From contig NZ_QREG01000006.1 of assembly GCF_003386095.1 (NCBI RefSeq), positions 172,832 to 236,831 of the forward strand: a stretch of DNA of 64,000 nucleotides, written 5' to 3'. Below, piece by piece: positions 1 through 9,509 of this stretch. The notes beneath the pieces are model-generated. The model searched no databases. It saw nothing but the letters and a program-made list of their open reading frames with translations, and was not told the DNA's origin. Within the stretch, counting starts at the first letter, position 1, and every line of letters starts with the position of its first letter. Both the position numbers and the translations under genes were made by a program. This DNA comes from Marinoscillum furvescens DSM 4134. Its GTDB lineage: Bacteria > Bacteroidota > Bacteroidia > Cytophagales > Cyclobacteriaceae.

Positions 1-2
1 CC

Positions 3-815
3 GCTACGGCTACAGATGGCTCAGGAGTGTCCGGAACGCATACCATCACCGTAGGTCCTCTGCTGGTGCAAAGCATCGAAGTGGCAGGAGAAGCTACCAT
101 GCAGCATGGAGCTAGTCAGACACTCACAGCCTCTGTGTCTCCTGAAAATGCGTCCGATGCATCGGTCACCTGGAGCTCCAGCAGTGAAACTGTAGCCTCG
201 GTAAATGCTGAAGGAGTAGTGACTGCCAACGCCGTGGGCACTGTGACCATAACTGCCACCGCCAATGACGGATCGGGCACTACAGGATCTCTGGACATCA
301 CCATAGAACCCATTCTGATCACCGACATCACGCTCTCCGGAGATGCAGAAATGGATGCCAACTCCACGCAAACCCTTACTGCTGAAGTGCTCCCGGCCAA
401 TGCCTCCCTCACCACCCTGAGCTGGAGCAGCAGCAGTGAAGTAGTAGCTACAGTCAACGACCAGGGTGAAGTTTCTGCCCTTTCAGGGGGAAATGTAACC
501 ATCACAGCCACTGCCACTGATGGATCGGAAGTGAGCGGCACCTTTGACCTTACCGTCCTGGAAGTACTGGCAAGTGCCTACCAGCAGGCTTTCGTGGTAT
601 TCCCCAATCCATCCTATGGACAGTTTGAGGTGGGAGCGCCCAATGGCGAAAAGAACCTAAGCTACCACGTATACAATGCCGCCGGCCAACTGGTGCAGGC
701 AGGAAAGGTTCCTGACTCAGGTAAAATCAGATTAGCTGAAAACGCCAAAGGAATCTTCAATCTAGTGATCAGTACTACCCATCAATCGTTTAGTCGCAGG
801 CTGATCGTACACTAA
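3..815 (+). CDS. C-terminal part of a secreted Big2 (Ig-like) repeat protein with T9SS sorting domain, truncated by the window edge
   Basis: The reading frame is open to the left edge; codons before the first in-frame GTG at 27 (ATDGSG) continue the same repeat, so this is a 3' fragment. About two and a half bacterial Ig-like group 2 repeats are visible, each ending in a [15 protein letters not shown] strand; the copies lie around residues 10-95 and 96-175 counted from GTG27. The last ~75 residues ([11 protein letters not shown], then YNAAGQLV, ending in SRRLIVH) form a type IX secretion C-terminal sorting domain. The protein should be exported across the outer membrane and anchored or released. 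The catalytic or binding part lies outside the window, so the substrate cannot be named. Confidence 0.85.
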   Translation, partial: ATATDGSGVSGTHTITVGPLLVQSIEVAGEATMQHGASQTLTASVSPENASDASVTWSSSSETVASVNAEGVVTANAVGTVTITATANDGSGTTGSLDITIEPILITDITLSGDAEMDANSTQTLTAEVLPANASLTTLSWSSSSEVVATVNDQGEVSALSGGNVTITATATDGSEVSGTFDLTVLEVLASAYQQAFVVFPNPSYGQFEVGAPNGEKNLSYHVYNAAGQLVQAGKVPDSGKIRLAENAKGIFNLVISTTHQSFSRRLIVH

Positions 816-844
816 CTATTCTTCGGCAGACTGAAGCTTAGATC

Positions 845-888
845 AGGTGTTTCTCAGGGAACTCTCCCTGGGAAACACCTATTTTTTT
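845..888 (+). terminator. Rho-independent terminator after the Big2/T9SS gene
   Basis: A long inverted repeat (AGGTGTTTC-TCAGGGA paired with TCCCTGG-GAAACACCT) is followed by a run of seven T. It starts 30 nt after the stop codon at 815. The rest of 889-1137 shows no gene that I can support. Confidence 0.85.
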
Positions 889-1137
889 GTCCACACCCCC
901 CTATAGCTCAGAAACTTACCCTGCACAATTCACCCCTAATCTCTGACCAAATATCCACCCGAGTCCCAGTCAGAATCAATGAATATTTGATTACAAACCA
1001 AGCTAATCTTTACAGCTATACCCCAACCAAAACTGCCTTAAATATTGAAATGAGCTTTTCACACCCCTACCATCTTCTACTTGAGACTATCGTCTTTTCA
1101 TACTTCACATTATTAAAACCTATAACTAAAATCGATT

Positions 1138-2724
1138 ATGAAAATTTTCTATTCCAATCGAGCTATGCTGTTGCTCTGCTCGATCTTACTATCATTTACG
1201 CTTTCGGCGCAAAGCATCTATACCAACAACATGGACTATGTACTGGGTGATGTAAAACAGGCGTTTATCCAGAACAAGATCACCACGCAGGCACAGGCTG
1301 ACAACCTGATCGTGGGGTTTCAAAACATGCAGGTCAATGGCATACGCATACCTATTTTTGCAGACGGGCACGTGCCCAACAAGCCCATGCTTGATTATTT
1401 CTACGATGAGGCAGTGGCTGCGGGATTCAAGATTTTTGCCAATCCTGCCCAGCATGCCGGAGGGCAACGCATAGCCTGTGAAATGCTCAATGGCACGCTA
1501 TGCACCGTAAAGGGGGACACCTCCAAATCCAACATCCTCATCAACAGGATCAAGGATTTTGCTACCGAATACGCAGTGGATTGGATCAATCCATTTAACG
1601 AAGATGGCAAACCGGGTGGAGCATGGACAGCAGATCAAATGAATACCATCTATGCCTCACTTTATAACAATGTAGGAGGGGCTGAGCTCATCGGGCCATG
1701 CCCATGGGGCATACCTGCTGCCATTGATGTATTTAACCAAACCAATGTACCTAATTATGTCACGGTAGCTACCACGCATAACCTCGGGTTTAACCACAAC
1801 GATTGGTCTACGTTTATCGGCCAGGCAGCTACACACAACCTGCCCGTTTGGGACTCAGAGGTCAATCACTATGACAAATACGGAACAGGTACTCGCTTAG
1901 AAGTTGCACTAGATGCAGGTGTAGATGGACTGGTCCTATACGACAGCTGGAAATTCATCAGCCTGACCGATGGCTCCATCTCCTCTACCGGGCAGACATT
2001 TATGGATCTGTACTTAAAATTTGTACCGGATACCAACAAAACCTACTACATCGAGTGTGTGGGACGCAGTAGACGAATAGCGGCAGATGGCTCCAGTGAC
2101 CTTCCATATACTACTAATCTGTCAACAACCGGAAGTGACGTAGAATGGAAATTTGTATCTGCAGGTACGGGACTCTGGCACATAGAGCGTGCCGGCGGAG
2201 GTAGTAAGCCGCGGCTTAGAGCAGGTGGAGGTTCCGATGCAGACATGGATCCCACTTCATCTTCTGGTGGATGGACGAAGTGGTCCATAGATCGGGTAAA
2301 CTCCACTTCTACAAACTACTTCCTTACCTTACCCTATGGACCCACCAACGATCGCCTGCACGTGAATGGTGCTAACCAGGTAAAGATGGTAACCACCACC
2401 AGCACAGGCTCATGGGTACAGTTCCGATTTGTAGAAGTAAGTAGTGGAGCTCGTACAGCTTCTGTTGTACCACAGAAAAACAATCTGAAAGTATATCCTA
2501 ACCCCGTGACGGATGGCGTCATTTACCTCTCTTTACCAGAGACTGAAGAACAGTTGGTGACCAGCGCTTCCCTCTTTACGCTGGATGGACGAAAGGTGCT
2601 GGATACCAACCTGACAGGCGGTGGACAGCATCAGCTGCATGTAGCTCACCAACTAAAAGGGCTGCATCTGCTCCGCATCCAGACAGGCGCGGAGACACAG
2701 GAATTAAAAGTATTTCTAAAGTAA
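1138..2724 (+). CDS. Secreted clan-A-like glycoside hydrolase with beta-trefoil (ricin-type) domain and T9SS sorting domain; family not recognised
   Basis: 528 aa. Residues 1-24 are a signal peptide ending in LSAQ. Residues ~28-285 look like a (beta/alpha)8 barrel of the clan GH-A type: a candidate acid/base Glu155 in the motif NPFNEDG and a candidate nucleophile Glu241 in VWDSEVNHY sit where such enzymes carry them. Residues ~290-435 resemble a ricin/CBM13 beta-trefoil (repeats WKFVSAGTGLWHIERAGGG, KWSIDRVNS). Residues ~450-528 are a T9SS C-terminal domain (VYPNPVTDG). I cannot assign a CAZy family; the setting suggests a red-algal galactan. A separate transcription unit is bounded by terminators on both sides. 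The two catalytic Glu assignments are inferred from motif shape only. Confidence 0.75.
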   Translation: MKIFYSNRAMLLLCSILLSFTLSAQSIYTNNMDYVLGDVKQAFIQNKITTQAQADNLIVGFQNMQVNGIRIPIFADGHVPNKPMLDYFYDEAVAAGFKIFANPAQHAGGQRIACEMLNGTLCTVKGDTSKSNILINRIKDFATEYAVDWINPFNEDGKPGGAWTADQMNTIYASLYNNVGGAELIGPCPWGIPAAIDVFNQTNVPNYVTVATTHNLGFNHNDWSTFIGQAATHNLPVWDSEVNHYDKYGTGTRLEVALDAGVDGLVLYDSWKFISLTDGSISSTGQTFMDLYLKFVPDTNKTYYIECVGRSRRIAADGSSDLPYTTNLSTTGSDVEWKFVSAGTGLWHIERAGGGSKPRLRAGGGSDADMDPTSSSGGWTKWSIDRVNSTSTNYFLTLPYGPTNDRLHVNGANQVKMVTTTSTGSWVQFRFVEVSSGARTASVVPQKNNLKVYPNPVTDGVIYLSLPETEEQLVTSASLFTLDGRKVLDTNLTGGGQHQLHVAHQLKGLHLLRIQTGAETQELKVFLK

Positions 2725-2753
2725 TAGCATAATGAAAAGACGGTAGCAACTTA

Positions 2754-2780
2754 AAAGCGGGCCCAAAAGCCCGCTTTTTT
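2754..2780 (+). terminator. Rho-independent terminator after the clan-A-like glycosidase
   Basis: Stem AAAGCGGGC / GCCCGCTTT with a six-base loop, running into TTTTTT, 30 nt after the stop at 2724. The convergent giant gene ends at 2823. Confidence 0.9.
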
Positions 2781-2822
2781 ATCTAAACTAAACACACATA
2801 CAATCTTTACCCGAGCGGCTGA

Positions 2823-5800
2823 TTAATCAGCGACCCGGACTTTTTGCCGGTAACGACCTGTATGCAATACATACACCCCATCAGGCAAATGATTCAAATC
2901 ATATTGACCTTTGCCAGCCAAACCGGAAACAGAAAACAGCAAATGTCCCGAGATATCATACACATGGATATGCTGATCTTCCAACACCCCAAAATCATAA
3001 TAAAGACTTTTACCAGCCACGTACAAAGCACGAGGCACCTCGGTCTCTTCTACACCCAACACTCCCGCAGTTAGCAGTGCAAAGCGATCTTCAAACGTGC
3101 CCTGCGAAGAAGTAAATGTGTAGGTTTCTTCGGCTATAGCTACAAAAGCGCCCGTTGCTTTGTCATGAAGCATCACGCCCGAGGTAAGTGGCTCCTCTGA
3201 CGTGCTTGCCAGAGACAGGGTGTACGCTCCGGCAGCATCCACACGATAGCCTAAGGCCACCTCAGACCTATGACTCTCCGGCAGTCCCTGAATAGCCAGC
3301 CTGTGGTTTTCCTGCCCTAGCAGAGAATAAAACCTAAAACCACCTGACCCTAATACCGGAGCATCATACGCATCGTCTAAGCCCTCGGTAGCACCCGCCG
3401 CATACCCTACGATCGTCGCTACACTTGCTGATTCATTGCTCAACAGCAGCTTGTAAGTGGTTTCCGATCCGCGGTAAAAGCCATCGTCACCATTATGTGT
3501 AGGCTGTAGCATGCTGTCCGTAAAAACGATAGATGTGGGTCCTGTGGCTTTCACAAAAAATCCCTGGCAGCTACGAATCATTCCATCCCATTTGGCGTCA
3601 CCTCCAGCGCGGCTATCCGTATTCCCCAGCGCATTGACGACCAGATAATCGCTGTTTAGCCCTCTCTGCTCATCCGAAGAGTAGTCATCCCAAATGTAAA
3701 TGGAGCCGCTAATGGCCGCCTCGCTATTTGCCGACATAAAAGCCTCAAAACTTATTGCTGCAGGGTATGGGTTAGCCACCAAATTGAAGCCCTGATAGAC
3801 AGCTTCGTCAGCCACTCCCTGATCGGTGTAAGCTAGTGTCACATTCACTTCTCCGGAATTTGGCACACCACTAAAAACCACCTTTCCATTAGCATCTCCT
3901 GTAAACGAGCTAAAGTACCCACGCCCTGCTTCCATAGATGCCACCGACAATTCCTGAGGAGACTTAAACCGCTTCAAGCCTTCAGTTTGTCCCGCTTCAT
4001 AGGGTTCTGATTCATCATAGCCATACACTATCACATTGGTGCCCAGTACGTCAAACGCTGCAGACTGCACCGGCGAGCCTACCATGCTGTATTTGCCTGT
4101 GGTGGCACCAAAAGTAGTCGTACGCTCTATCTGGTAGTTTTCTCCGGACACACTACCAAAGGTCAATAAGGCCCCTCCAGACTGGACGATTAGCGCCCCG
4201 TCATTAGTAATTGCTTCGTTGATGGTAAGGGCAGTACCAGCCGAAACGGTCACTGTAGCTCCTTGCCTGATCTCTACTGATCTAGCCTCCAGACTTTCGG
4301 AGGAGGTCCAGTCACCACTAAACACCACGTCTTTGTTTGGCGAAGGTGCGGACTGGCTGTTCCAGCTAGATCCATCCCACTCATACTGCTCCACTACGGT
4401 AAGCAGCCGCTCCACAGGTGCTGCGGCTTCATAGTTTGCCGACCCTGCCTGACTGGCCGTAATGGTCACCTCACCTGCAGCGTGCAGCGTCACTGTGTTT
4501 CCCGATATCGAAGCTACATCGGTATTGCTACTGGTATACGTGAGGGCATTGCCACTGCCGCCTCCCGTGGCGCCAAGTTCAAACGTGGCATGAGCTATGC
4601 GGTTTTGTGTTTCGAGTTCAGGAAAATCAATCTCCTGTGCTGCTTTGTGGATGACCAGCGTACCCGAAGTACTTTCTCCACCAAAATCCGGGTCACTGGC
4701 AGCGACAGTAGCCGTCACACCATAGCTACCTGCCGCTATAGGTGCCTCCGAAGCGCCATCATAGGAAATGACCATTCCCAACCCTTCGGGATAGGTGGTG
4801 ACAGCCACTGCTCGCGGCGTACCGTCGTAGGTTTGAGACAAGTCCGCTAACTCCAGTGAGGCTGTAGCCTCCGACGACTGTACTGCCCCCAGGTCTACGT
4901 TTATCCCACGGGCATTTCCGTTGATATCGTGGAGCTTGATGGTGGTACCGGTTTGGCCTGTGCCCAGCACCAGACTTCCCGTGGCTGACACGGTTTCCAC
5001 TCCATAGCTGTTGACCACTATATTGGGCGTAGCTCCTCCATCTACCAGCACCTCTGCCGCACCCTTGGTATACGCAGGATCTACAGCATTGGAGGCATCT
5101 AGCGTTATGCTTTCATCCAGTGTCAGCTTTCCAATCAGATTGGATTTAAAGTAATCGAAGAAGCTACTTTGAGTAGCTGTGACAAGCATGTCCACACCTC
5201 CGGTGTTTCCTTCGGCTACATTGTCTACCAGCAGGTTATTGATAAACTTAAAAGAGGAAGCCGGCGCCAGGTGCTTAATGGCCGGTGCCACAGTGGCAGA
5301 AGGTGCACCAGTAGCTACATTGTCTATAAACGTACTGTTGGTAATGATCCCATAGGCTCCCGGCTGGCCATTGTTGGCATTGATTACCCGGCCATTGGTA
5401 GTATTGCCCGGTTCAGCCAGGTCCAAAGGGTTGTCCAGCGTGCCGTTGTTGTAAAACACACAATTGTAGACTTCAAAAGATCCATTGTTGCTTGCATGAA
5501 TGACACCACCAGAATAGTTGCCACGCTGAGGGTAGGCTCCATTAGTGATCTGGGGCATGGCGTAGTTATTAGTAAATGAGCAATCCTCAAAAATCACTTT
5601 ATTAGCTCCACTGCCTGTCACTTGTACGACCCCTCCATACCTGGTGACGCTACGCTCAAACCTGCACCTACGCGCCGTAAACGTGCTCTCGCCTCCTGCA
5701 CTCTGCGTAATGTTGACAATACCTCCGCCGATATTGCTGCCATACCACCCACAATGCCTCACCGTAATCCCTTCCATGGTCAAACTTTGGTTGGCAGTGG

Positions 5801-7970
5801 TGAGCAAAGCAAATCGCCCTTGCGTGGTTTTGGATTCATACACAGGCTGAGTTCCATTTTGCAGGATGGTCACATCAGCACCCTCTCCGATCAGGGTAAT
5901 GGTCTTAGTCACATTCAGTAAAGAGCCTTTTCCGGTGTAGGTATAGGTCCCTGCTTTGATAAAAATCGTATCTCCAGCCACAGCTTCCGCATAGGCTTTG
6001 GACAAAGTGGCGTATGGTGATGCCTCTGTACCATCTCCACTGGCATCATCTCCTGTGGGTGAGACATATGCTCGGGCTACGCGAGGCTCAGGCGCCTGTA
6101 TGGTGCCGTCCAGTACACCTGTCATAAACCTGGCCATTTCATAGAGCACATCCTGATACTCTTGCTGGTTTAGGTTGAAAAAAGCATGAACCTCGCCGGG
6201 ATAAATGACCGTCTCCGCGATACCTCCCTGATTGTTTATCGCATCTGCAAACAAGACACTTTGCGTATGCGGGATCGTGTTGTCTGCATCTCCGTGCATC
6301 ATAATGGCAGGAGGTGGAGTGTCACTGAGTTGGAAAATGGCAGAATTGGCCTCCGCACTGGGGTCTTCCTGGCCGTAGCCATTGCCCTGCCCCCAGCTAC
6401 CACTGTCATTTACAAAGTCATAGATGCCATTGAACCCAATAAACCCTACCGTACCGTCATAGCGCTGAGCAGCCAGTGCCGCAAGTGGAGACCCGGCAGA
6501 CCCGCCACTGAAAAACACCTTTGACATATCAAAATTATAAGTAGCCGCATTGGCAACAGCCCACTGGTAGGCCGCATCTATGTCTTCCATGGCCAGTGTA
6601 AAAGTACCATTAGAGCCTTTGCACCTATAGGAAATCCCCAGAGTAGCCACCCCTAAGTTTTCGGCCAGATAAGTGCCGTGAGGAGAATAGCTCGCCACCG
6701 ATGAAGCCAGCGACCCTCCTGACCAGCCGCCTCCATGCACCCATATATGTACGGGCACCTTTTCCGTGCGGTCTTCGGGTACCACCAGATACATGGGCAA
6801 CTTATGACCCGCCTGCGGGTAATCCACAGTGGCCATAGGCGACAGCACCACCGTGTCTACCCCAAAGGTAGTGGCCGAGGATACGATCAGGTTGTACTCC
6901 GACCGCTTGGCTACTCCCAGCCCTACACCATCTGTAGACTTAAGGTTTTCGTCGAGCTCTATGGTCACCAGCGCTCCATGCGGCCAGTTCTCTCCGGGGG
7001 TATAAGTAAGCTCATTAGAAGCGGTGAGTGTCCAGCTACCAGGCGCTTCGGTAGTGCTTTTATTGATGTATACTTTTGGCAAGGTAGAGTTGAAGTCTAC
7101 GTTTTGATTAAACGTCATTCGGATACTTTCTGAAACGCCCAGATGTGTCCTGTCTGTAGGAAAGACTTCCGTTACTTCAAAATCTGACCGAATCACCTCA
7201 GGATAGTCAGCAGCCAGGCGGGCATGGGCCTGCTCCATCTCAGACGTGCTAAAGGGCTCACCAAACATCATCAGCTCGGCCATCTCTGTATGGAAGTAGG
7301 TATAGTTGCCATCTCCCTGTCGCGCCAGGTTGATCAGGTGATCGTCATCGTTTTGATGGATCGTCCCATCGAGAGTCCCTGTTTTGATGATGCTCGACGT
7401 ATTGTCAAAATATTTATAGTTGCCCGAGGCATCCAGGCTAAACCCAAAAAAGAAAAATGCATTTTCCGGCAGGTTGTTGAGTACAATCTGTTTGTAAGTG
7501 GGCCGGCCATACTGAATGGTCATGTCGCCATTTCCCTTTCGGGTAAACCGCACCCCAGAGCACGTACCCCAGTTGTTGTTTTCTACCCGAAAGTTGCCAA
7601 ACATCACTGCCACGCTACCTACATCTCCTGTTTTGCCTACATAAAAAACGGAAAACGTATTATCAGCCGTGTAAGCGTTGGAGCCTTCGATGGTCATGTG
7701 CGAACCATTCTTTGAAAAGCCCACATTCACCTTACCAGGATAGGTTTCCTGCATCTGCTCTCCGGCGAGCGAGGGGTCTGGCTGTACGGCATCTCCCGAG
7801 CCCACAGCATTTTCCCAGCGAGTCACCGCACCATTCCCATCTTCAATGATCCCGTGGTTGTTTTTGAGCCACAGCAGGGTATCTGACGATTGGGCTATGA
7901 GCACTACCTGCACGCAAAGTATTGCCAGTATAAATAACGAGGTTTTTTTCATCATGTGTTTGATCTTCAT
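2823..7970 (-). CDS. Giant multidomain secreted protein: LamG-like, Ig-like, BD-FAE-type esterase, beta-helix, MBG/Big, T9SS sorting domain
   Basis: About 1715 aa from the ATG at 7970, chosen because the peptide MKIKHMMKKTSLFILAILC then forms a proper signal sequence; in-frame alternatives are at 7955, 7952 and 8033. Domains in order (numbered from the 8033 start): concanavalin/LamG-like ~50-285; SbsA-type Ig-like ~290-385; alpha/beta-hydrolase ~400-640 with oxyanion motif HGGGW, nucleophile elbow GGSAG, then HGDADNTIP and GEVHAFF supplying Asp and His; right-handed beta-helix ~655-1060 opening YVSPTGDDASGDGTEASPY; MBG-like and Big-like folds ~1090-1240; beta-rich region; T9SS sorting domain at the end. 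Predicted extracellular carbohydrate esterase plus possible polysaccharide-binding or lyase helix. No lyase catalytic residues could be confirmed. Confidence 0.85.
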   Translation of the reverse strand: MKIKHMMKKTSLFILAILCVQVVLIAQSSDTLLWLKNNHGIIEDGNGAVTRWENAVGSGDAVQPDPSLAGEQMQETYPGKVNVGFSKNGSHMTIEGSNAYTADNTFSVFYVGKTGDVGSVAVMFGNFRVENNNWGTCSGVRFTRKGNGDMTIQYGRPTYKQIVLNNLPENAFFFFGFSLDASGNYKYFDNTSSIIKTGTLDGTIHQNDDDHLINLARQGDGNYTYFHTEMAELMMFGEPFSTSEMEQAHARLAADYPEVIRSDFEVTEVFPTDRTHLGVSESIRMTFNQNVDFNSTLPKVYINKSTTEAPGSWTLTASNELTYTPGENWPHGALVTIELDENLKSTDGVGLGVAKRSEYNLIVSSATTFGVDTVVLSPMATVDYPQAGHKLPMYLVVPEDRTEKVPVHIWVHGGGWSGGSLASSVASYSPHGTYLAENLGVATLGISYRCKGSNGTFTLAMEDIDAAYQWAVANAATYNFDMSKVFFSGGSAGSPLAALAAQRYDGTVGFIGFNGIYDFVNDSGSWGQGNGYGQEDPSAEANSAIFQLSDTPPPAIMMHGDADNTIPHTQSVLFADAINNQGGIAETVIYPGEVHAFFNLNQQEYQDVLYEMARFMTGVLDGTIQAPEPRVARAYVSPTGDDASGDGTEASPYATLSKAYAEAVAGDTIFIKAGTYTYTGKGSLLNVTKTITLIGEGADVTILQNGTQPVYESKTTQGRFALLTTANQSLTMEGITVRHCGWYGSNIGGGIVNITQSAGGESTFTARRCRFERSVTRYGGVVQVTGSGANKVIFEDCSFTNNYAMPQITNGAYPQRGNYSGGVIHASNNGSFEVYNCVFYNNGTLDNPLDLAEPGNTTNGRVINANNGQPGAYGIITNSTFIDNVATGAPSATVAPAIKHLAPASSFKFINNLLVDNVAEGNTGGVDMLVTATQSSFFDYFKSNLIGKLTLDESITLDASNAVDPAYTKGAAEVLVDGGATPNIVVNSYGVETVSATGSLVLGTGQTGTTIKLHDINGNARGINVDLGAVQSSEATASLELADLSQTYDGTPRAVAVTTYPEGLGMVISYDGASEAPIAAGSYGVTATVAASDPDFGGESTSGTLVIHKAAQEIDFPELETQNRIAHATFELGATGGGSGNALTYTSSNTDVASISGNTVTLHAAGEVTITASQAGSANYEAAAPVERLLTVVEQYEWDGSSWNSQSAPSPNKDVVFSGDWTSSESLEARSVEIRQGATVTVSAGTALTINEAITNDGALIVQSGGALLTFGSVSGENYQIERTTTFGATTGKYSMVGSPVQSAAFDVLGTNVIVYGYDESEPYEAGQTEGLKRFKSPQELSVASMEAGRGYFSSFTGDANGKVVFSGVPNSGEVNVTLAYTDQGVADEAVYQGFNLVANPYPAAISFEAFMSANSEAAISGSIYIWDDYSSDEQRGLNSDYLVVNALGNTDSRAGGDAKWDGMIRSCQGFFVKATGPTSIVFTDSMLQPTHNGDDGFYRGSETTYKLLLSNESASVATIVGYAAGATEGLDDAYDAPVLGSGGFRFYSLLGQENHRLAIQGLPESHRSEVALGYRVDAAGAYTLSLASTSEEPLTSGVMLHDKATGAFVAIAEETYTFTSSQGTFEDRFALLTAGVLGVEETEVPRALYVAGKSLYYDFGVLEDQHIHVYDISGHLLFSVSGLAGKGQYDLNHLPDGVYVLHTGRYRQKVRVAD

Positions 7971-8126
7971 GCTATGATTCTGGGTGGTGTAACTTCCCTG
8001 ATTTGCTACTGAATAGTGATGGTATTGCGGCATTGTGATGAAAGCGAAAATGGGGTGAACAAATGAAGTTCATTGCTCCTGCAACGCCATCCAAAAGCCA
8101 CCCACATTACGCTTAACACCTACCAA

Positions 8127-9245
8127 TCATGCCAAAATGCCTTCCCATCCTTTGGTTTTGATTTCTTGCCCTACCTGGCGGAGCACCTGTACATCTTCGG
8201 GGTGCATTTCTCCGGATGGCAGAGGTCCTGTGTTGAGCAGCAGGTTGGCCGGATAGCTCGCAGCGCGCTTCAGCATGGCGATCACGTCCGCTTTGGTCTT
8301 GTGGTTTCCGTCCTCTGTTTTCAGGTATCCCCAGCCTTTTTTCTGTAGGTGATCACAGATTTCGAGGGGTTTTTCGGGCTTGCCTTCACCTTTGTATTTG
8401 CGCTCAGGCGCCAAAAAATCCTCTGTACCTATCAGCCCCTGTTTGTAAGACACCAGTACCTGAGGCTGTTTGGAGTGTATCATGTCGTATAGCTCCTGAC
8501 ATCTAAAGACCGAGCGATCTCCTGACGCTGGTGTAGCAAAACCATCGAGCCAGATGCCTGCCACATCGTCGTAATTATCCAGCAGCTCCTCCACCTGATT
8601 GTGCATAAACTGCAAGTAGATTTCCAGGTCATGTGCTTCGCCGTATTTGTAGTAGGGCTCCTTTTCTTCAAACTTTGGGCGGGCAGCACCACCCCACTGG
8701 TCGTTGTTGGGGGCATGAGGATGCCTCCAGTCTCTGCCGTGCGAATAGTATAGAAAAAGTGCCAGCCCCTTTTGGTTGCACTGCTCCGAAAGCTCCGCTA
8801 TCAGGTCGCGCTTTGCGGGAGAATTGGTGCTTTTGAAGTCCGTGTACTGGCTATCCCACAAACAAAAGCTGTCATGATGCCTTGTGGTGATGTTGATGTA
8901 TTTCATGCCTGCCTCCAGCGCCAGGTCCGTAATGAAGTCGGCATCAAACTTTTCGGCAGTAAACTGATCTTTCAATTTGGCATACTCAGCCACATGGATT
9001 TTTTCTTTGTACTGCACCCACTCATGCCTCCCAAGGAGGGAGTACAAGCCATAGTGTATAAACAGTCCGTAGCGGGCATCGCGAAACCACGCAGTAGAAG
9101 TACCTCTGGGATCTCTTCTGTACATGGCCTCCATGCCTTTGAGGTATGGAGGGAGGCTGCGCTGCCCTTCCAGGCCACATCCCGGTAGTACCATAGCTCC
9201 GGCACCCGCCAGCAGAGACAATTCTATAAATGTTCTTCTTTCCAT
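8127..9245 (-). CDS. GH29 alpha-L-fucosidase-family lipoprotein (GH29 copy 1)
   Basis: 372 aa. The N-terminus MERRTFIELSLLAGAG has a Tat-like twin-arginine start and ends in a lipobox VLPGC (Cys23), so the enzyme is probably a periplasm-facing or surface lipoprotein. The GH29 barrel is clear: WFRDARYGLFIHYGLYS, then TTRHHDSFCLWDS, and IWLDG with the expected nucleophile Asp234. The C-terminal beta-sandwich of longer fucosidases is missing, making it a short form. L-galactose differs from L-fucose only at C6, so in this galactan locus an exo-alpha-L-galactosidase role on porphyran is plausible (inference). Two divergent relatives lie at 18.3 and 43 kb. Confidence 0.9.
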   Translation of the reverse strand: MERRTFIELSLLAGAGAMVLPGCGLEGQRSLPPYLKGMEAMYRRDPRGTSTAWFRDARYGLFIHYGLYSLLGRHEWVQYKEKIHVAEYAKLKDQFTAEKFDADFITDLALEAGMKYINITTRHHDSFCLWDSQYTDFKSTNSPAKRDLIAELSEQCNQKGLALFLYYSHGRDWRHPHAPNNDQWGGAARPKFEEKEPYYKYGEAHDLEIYLQFMHNQVEELLDNYDDVAGIWLDGFATPASGDRSVFRCQELYDMIHSKQPQVLVSYKQGLIGTEDFLAPERKYKGEGKPEKPLEICDHLQKKGWGYLKTEDGNHKTKADVIAMLKRAASYPANLLLNTGPLPSGEMHPEDVQVLRQVGQEIKTKGWEGILA

Positions 9246-9509
9246 TGTAAAATCATTTTTGCAGGTGGACTTTGATTATTTCATCATGCAAATCGTAGTT
9301 CGTACTAAATGCCACCAGTGATTAGAATTTGTCATAATCACCACACAACAAATCTGTCTAAAAACCAACCGAGCAATGGGAACATAAGGAATCAGAAAGG
9401 GTGGTGTAATTGCTCAAAAAGCAGGCAAGCACTTGCAAATGAGGCATTCTGAGCATTTGACCATGCAGGATCAGGGTTTGGTGTAGAAGTAGTCCAGGTA
9501 GCCGATTAT

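Noticed and set aside
987..1250. 87-aa plus-strand ORF overlapping the start of the clan-A-like glycosidase gene
   Set aside because: It overlaps the signal-peptide region of a clear T9SS enzyme in another frame and has no protein-like features.
4482..5579. Several plus-strand ORFs opposite the giant minus-strand gene
   Set aside because: They are antisense shadows of a high-G+C repeat-rich gene; composition is Arg/Cys-rich and irregular.
8972..9205. Extra short ORFs inside GH29 copy 1
   Set aside because: Alternative frames of a well-supported enzyme gene.
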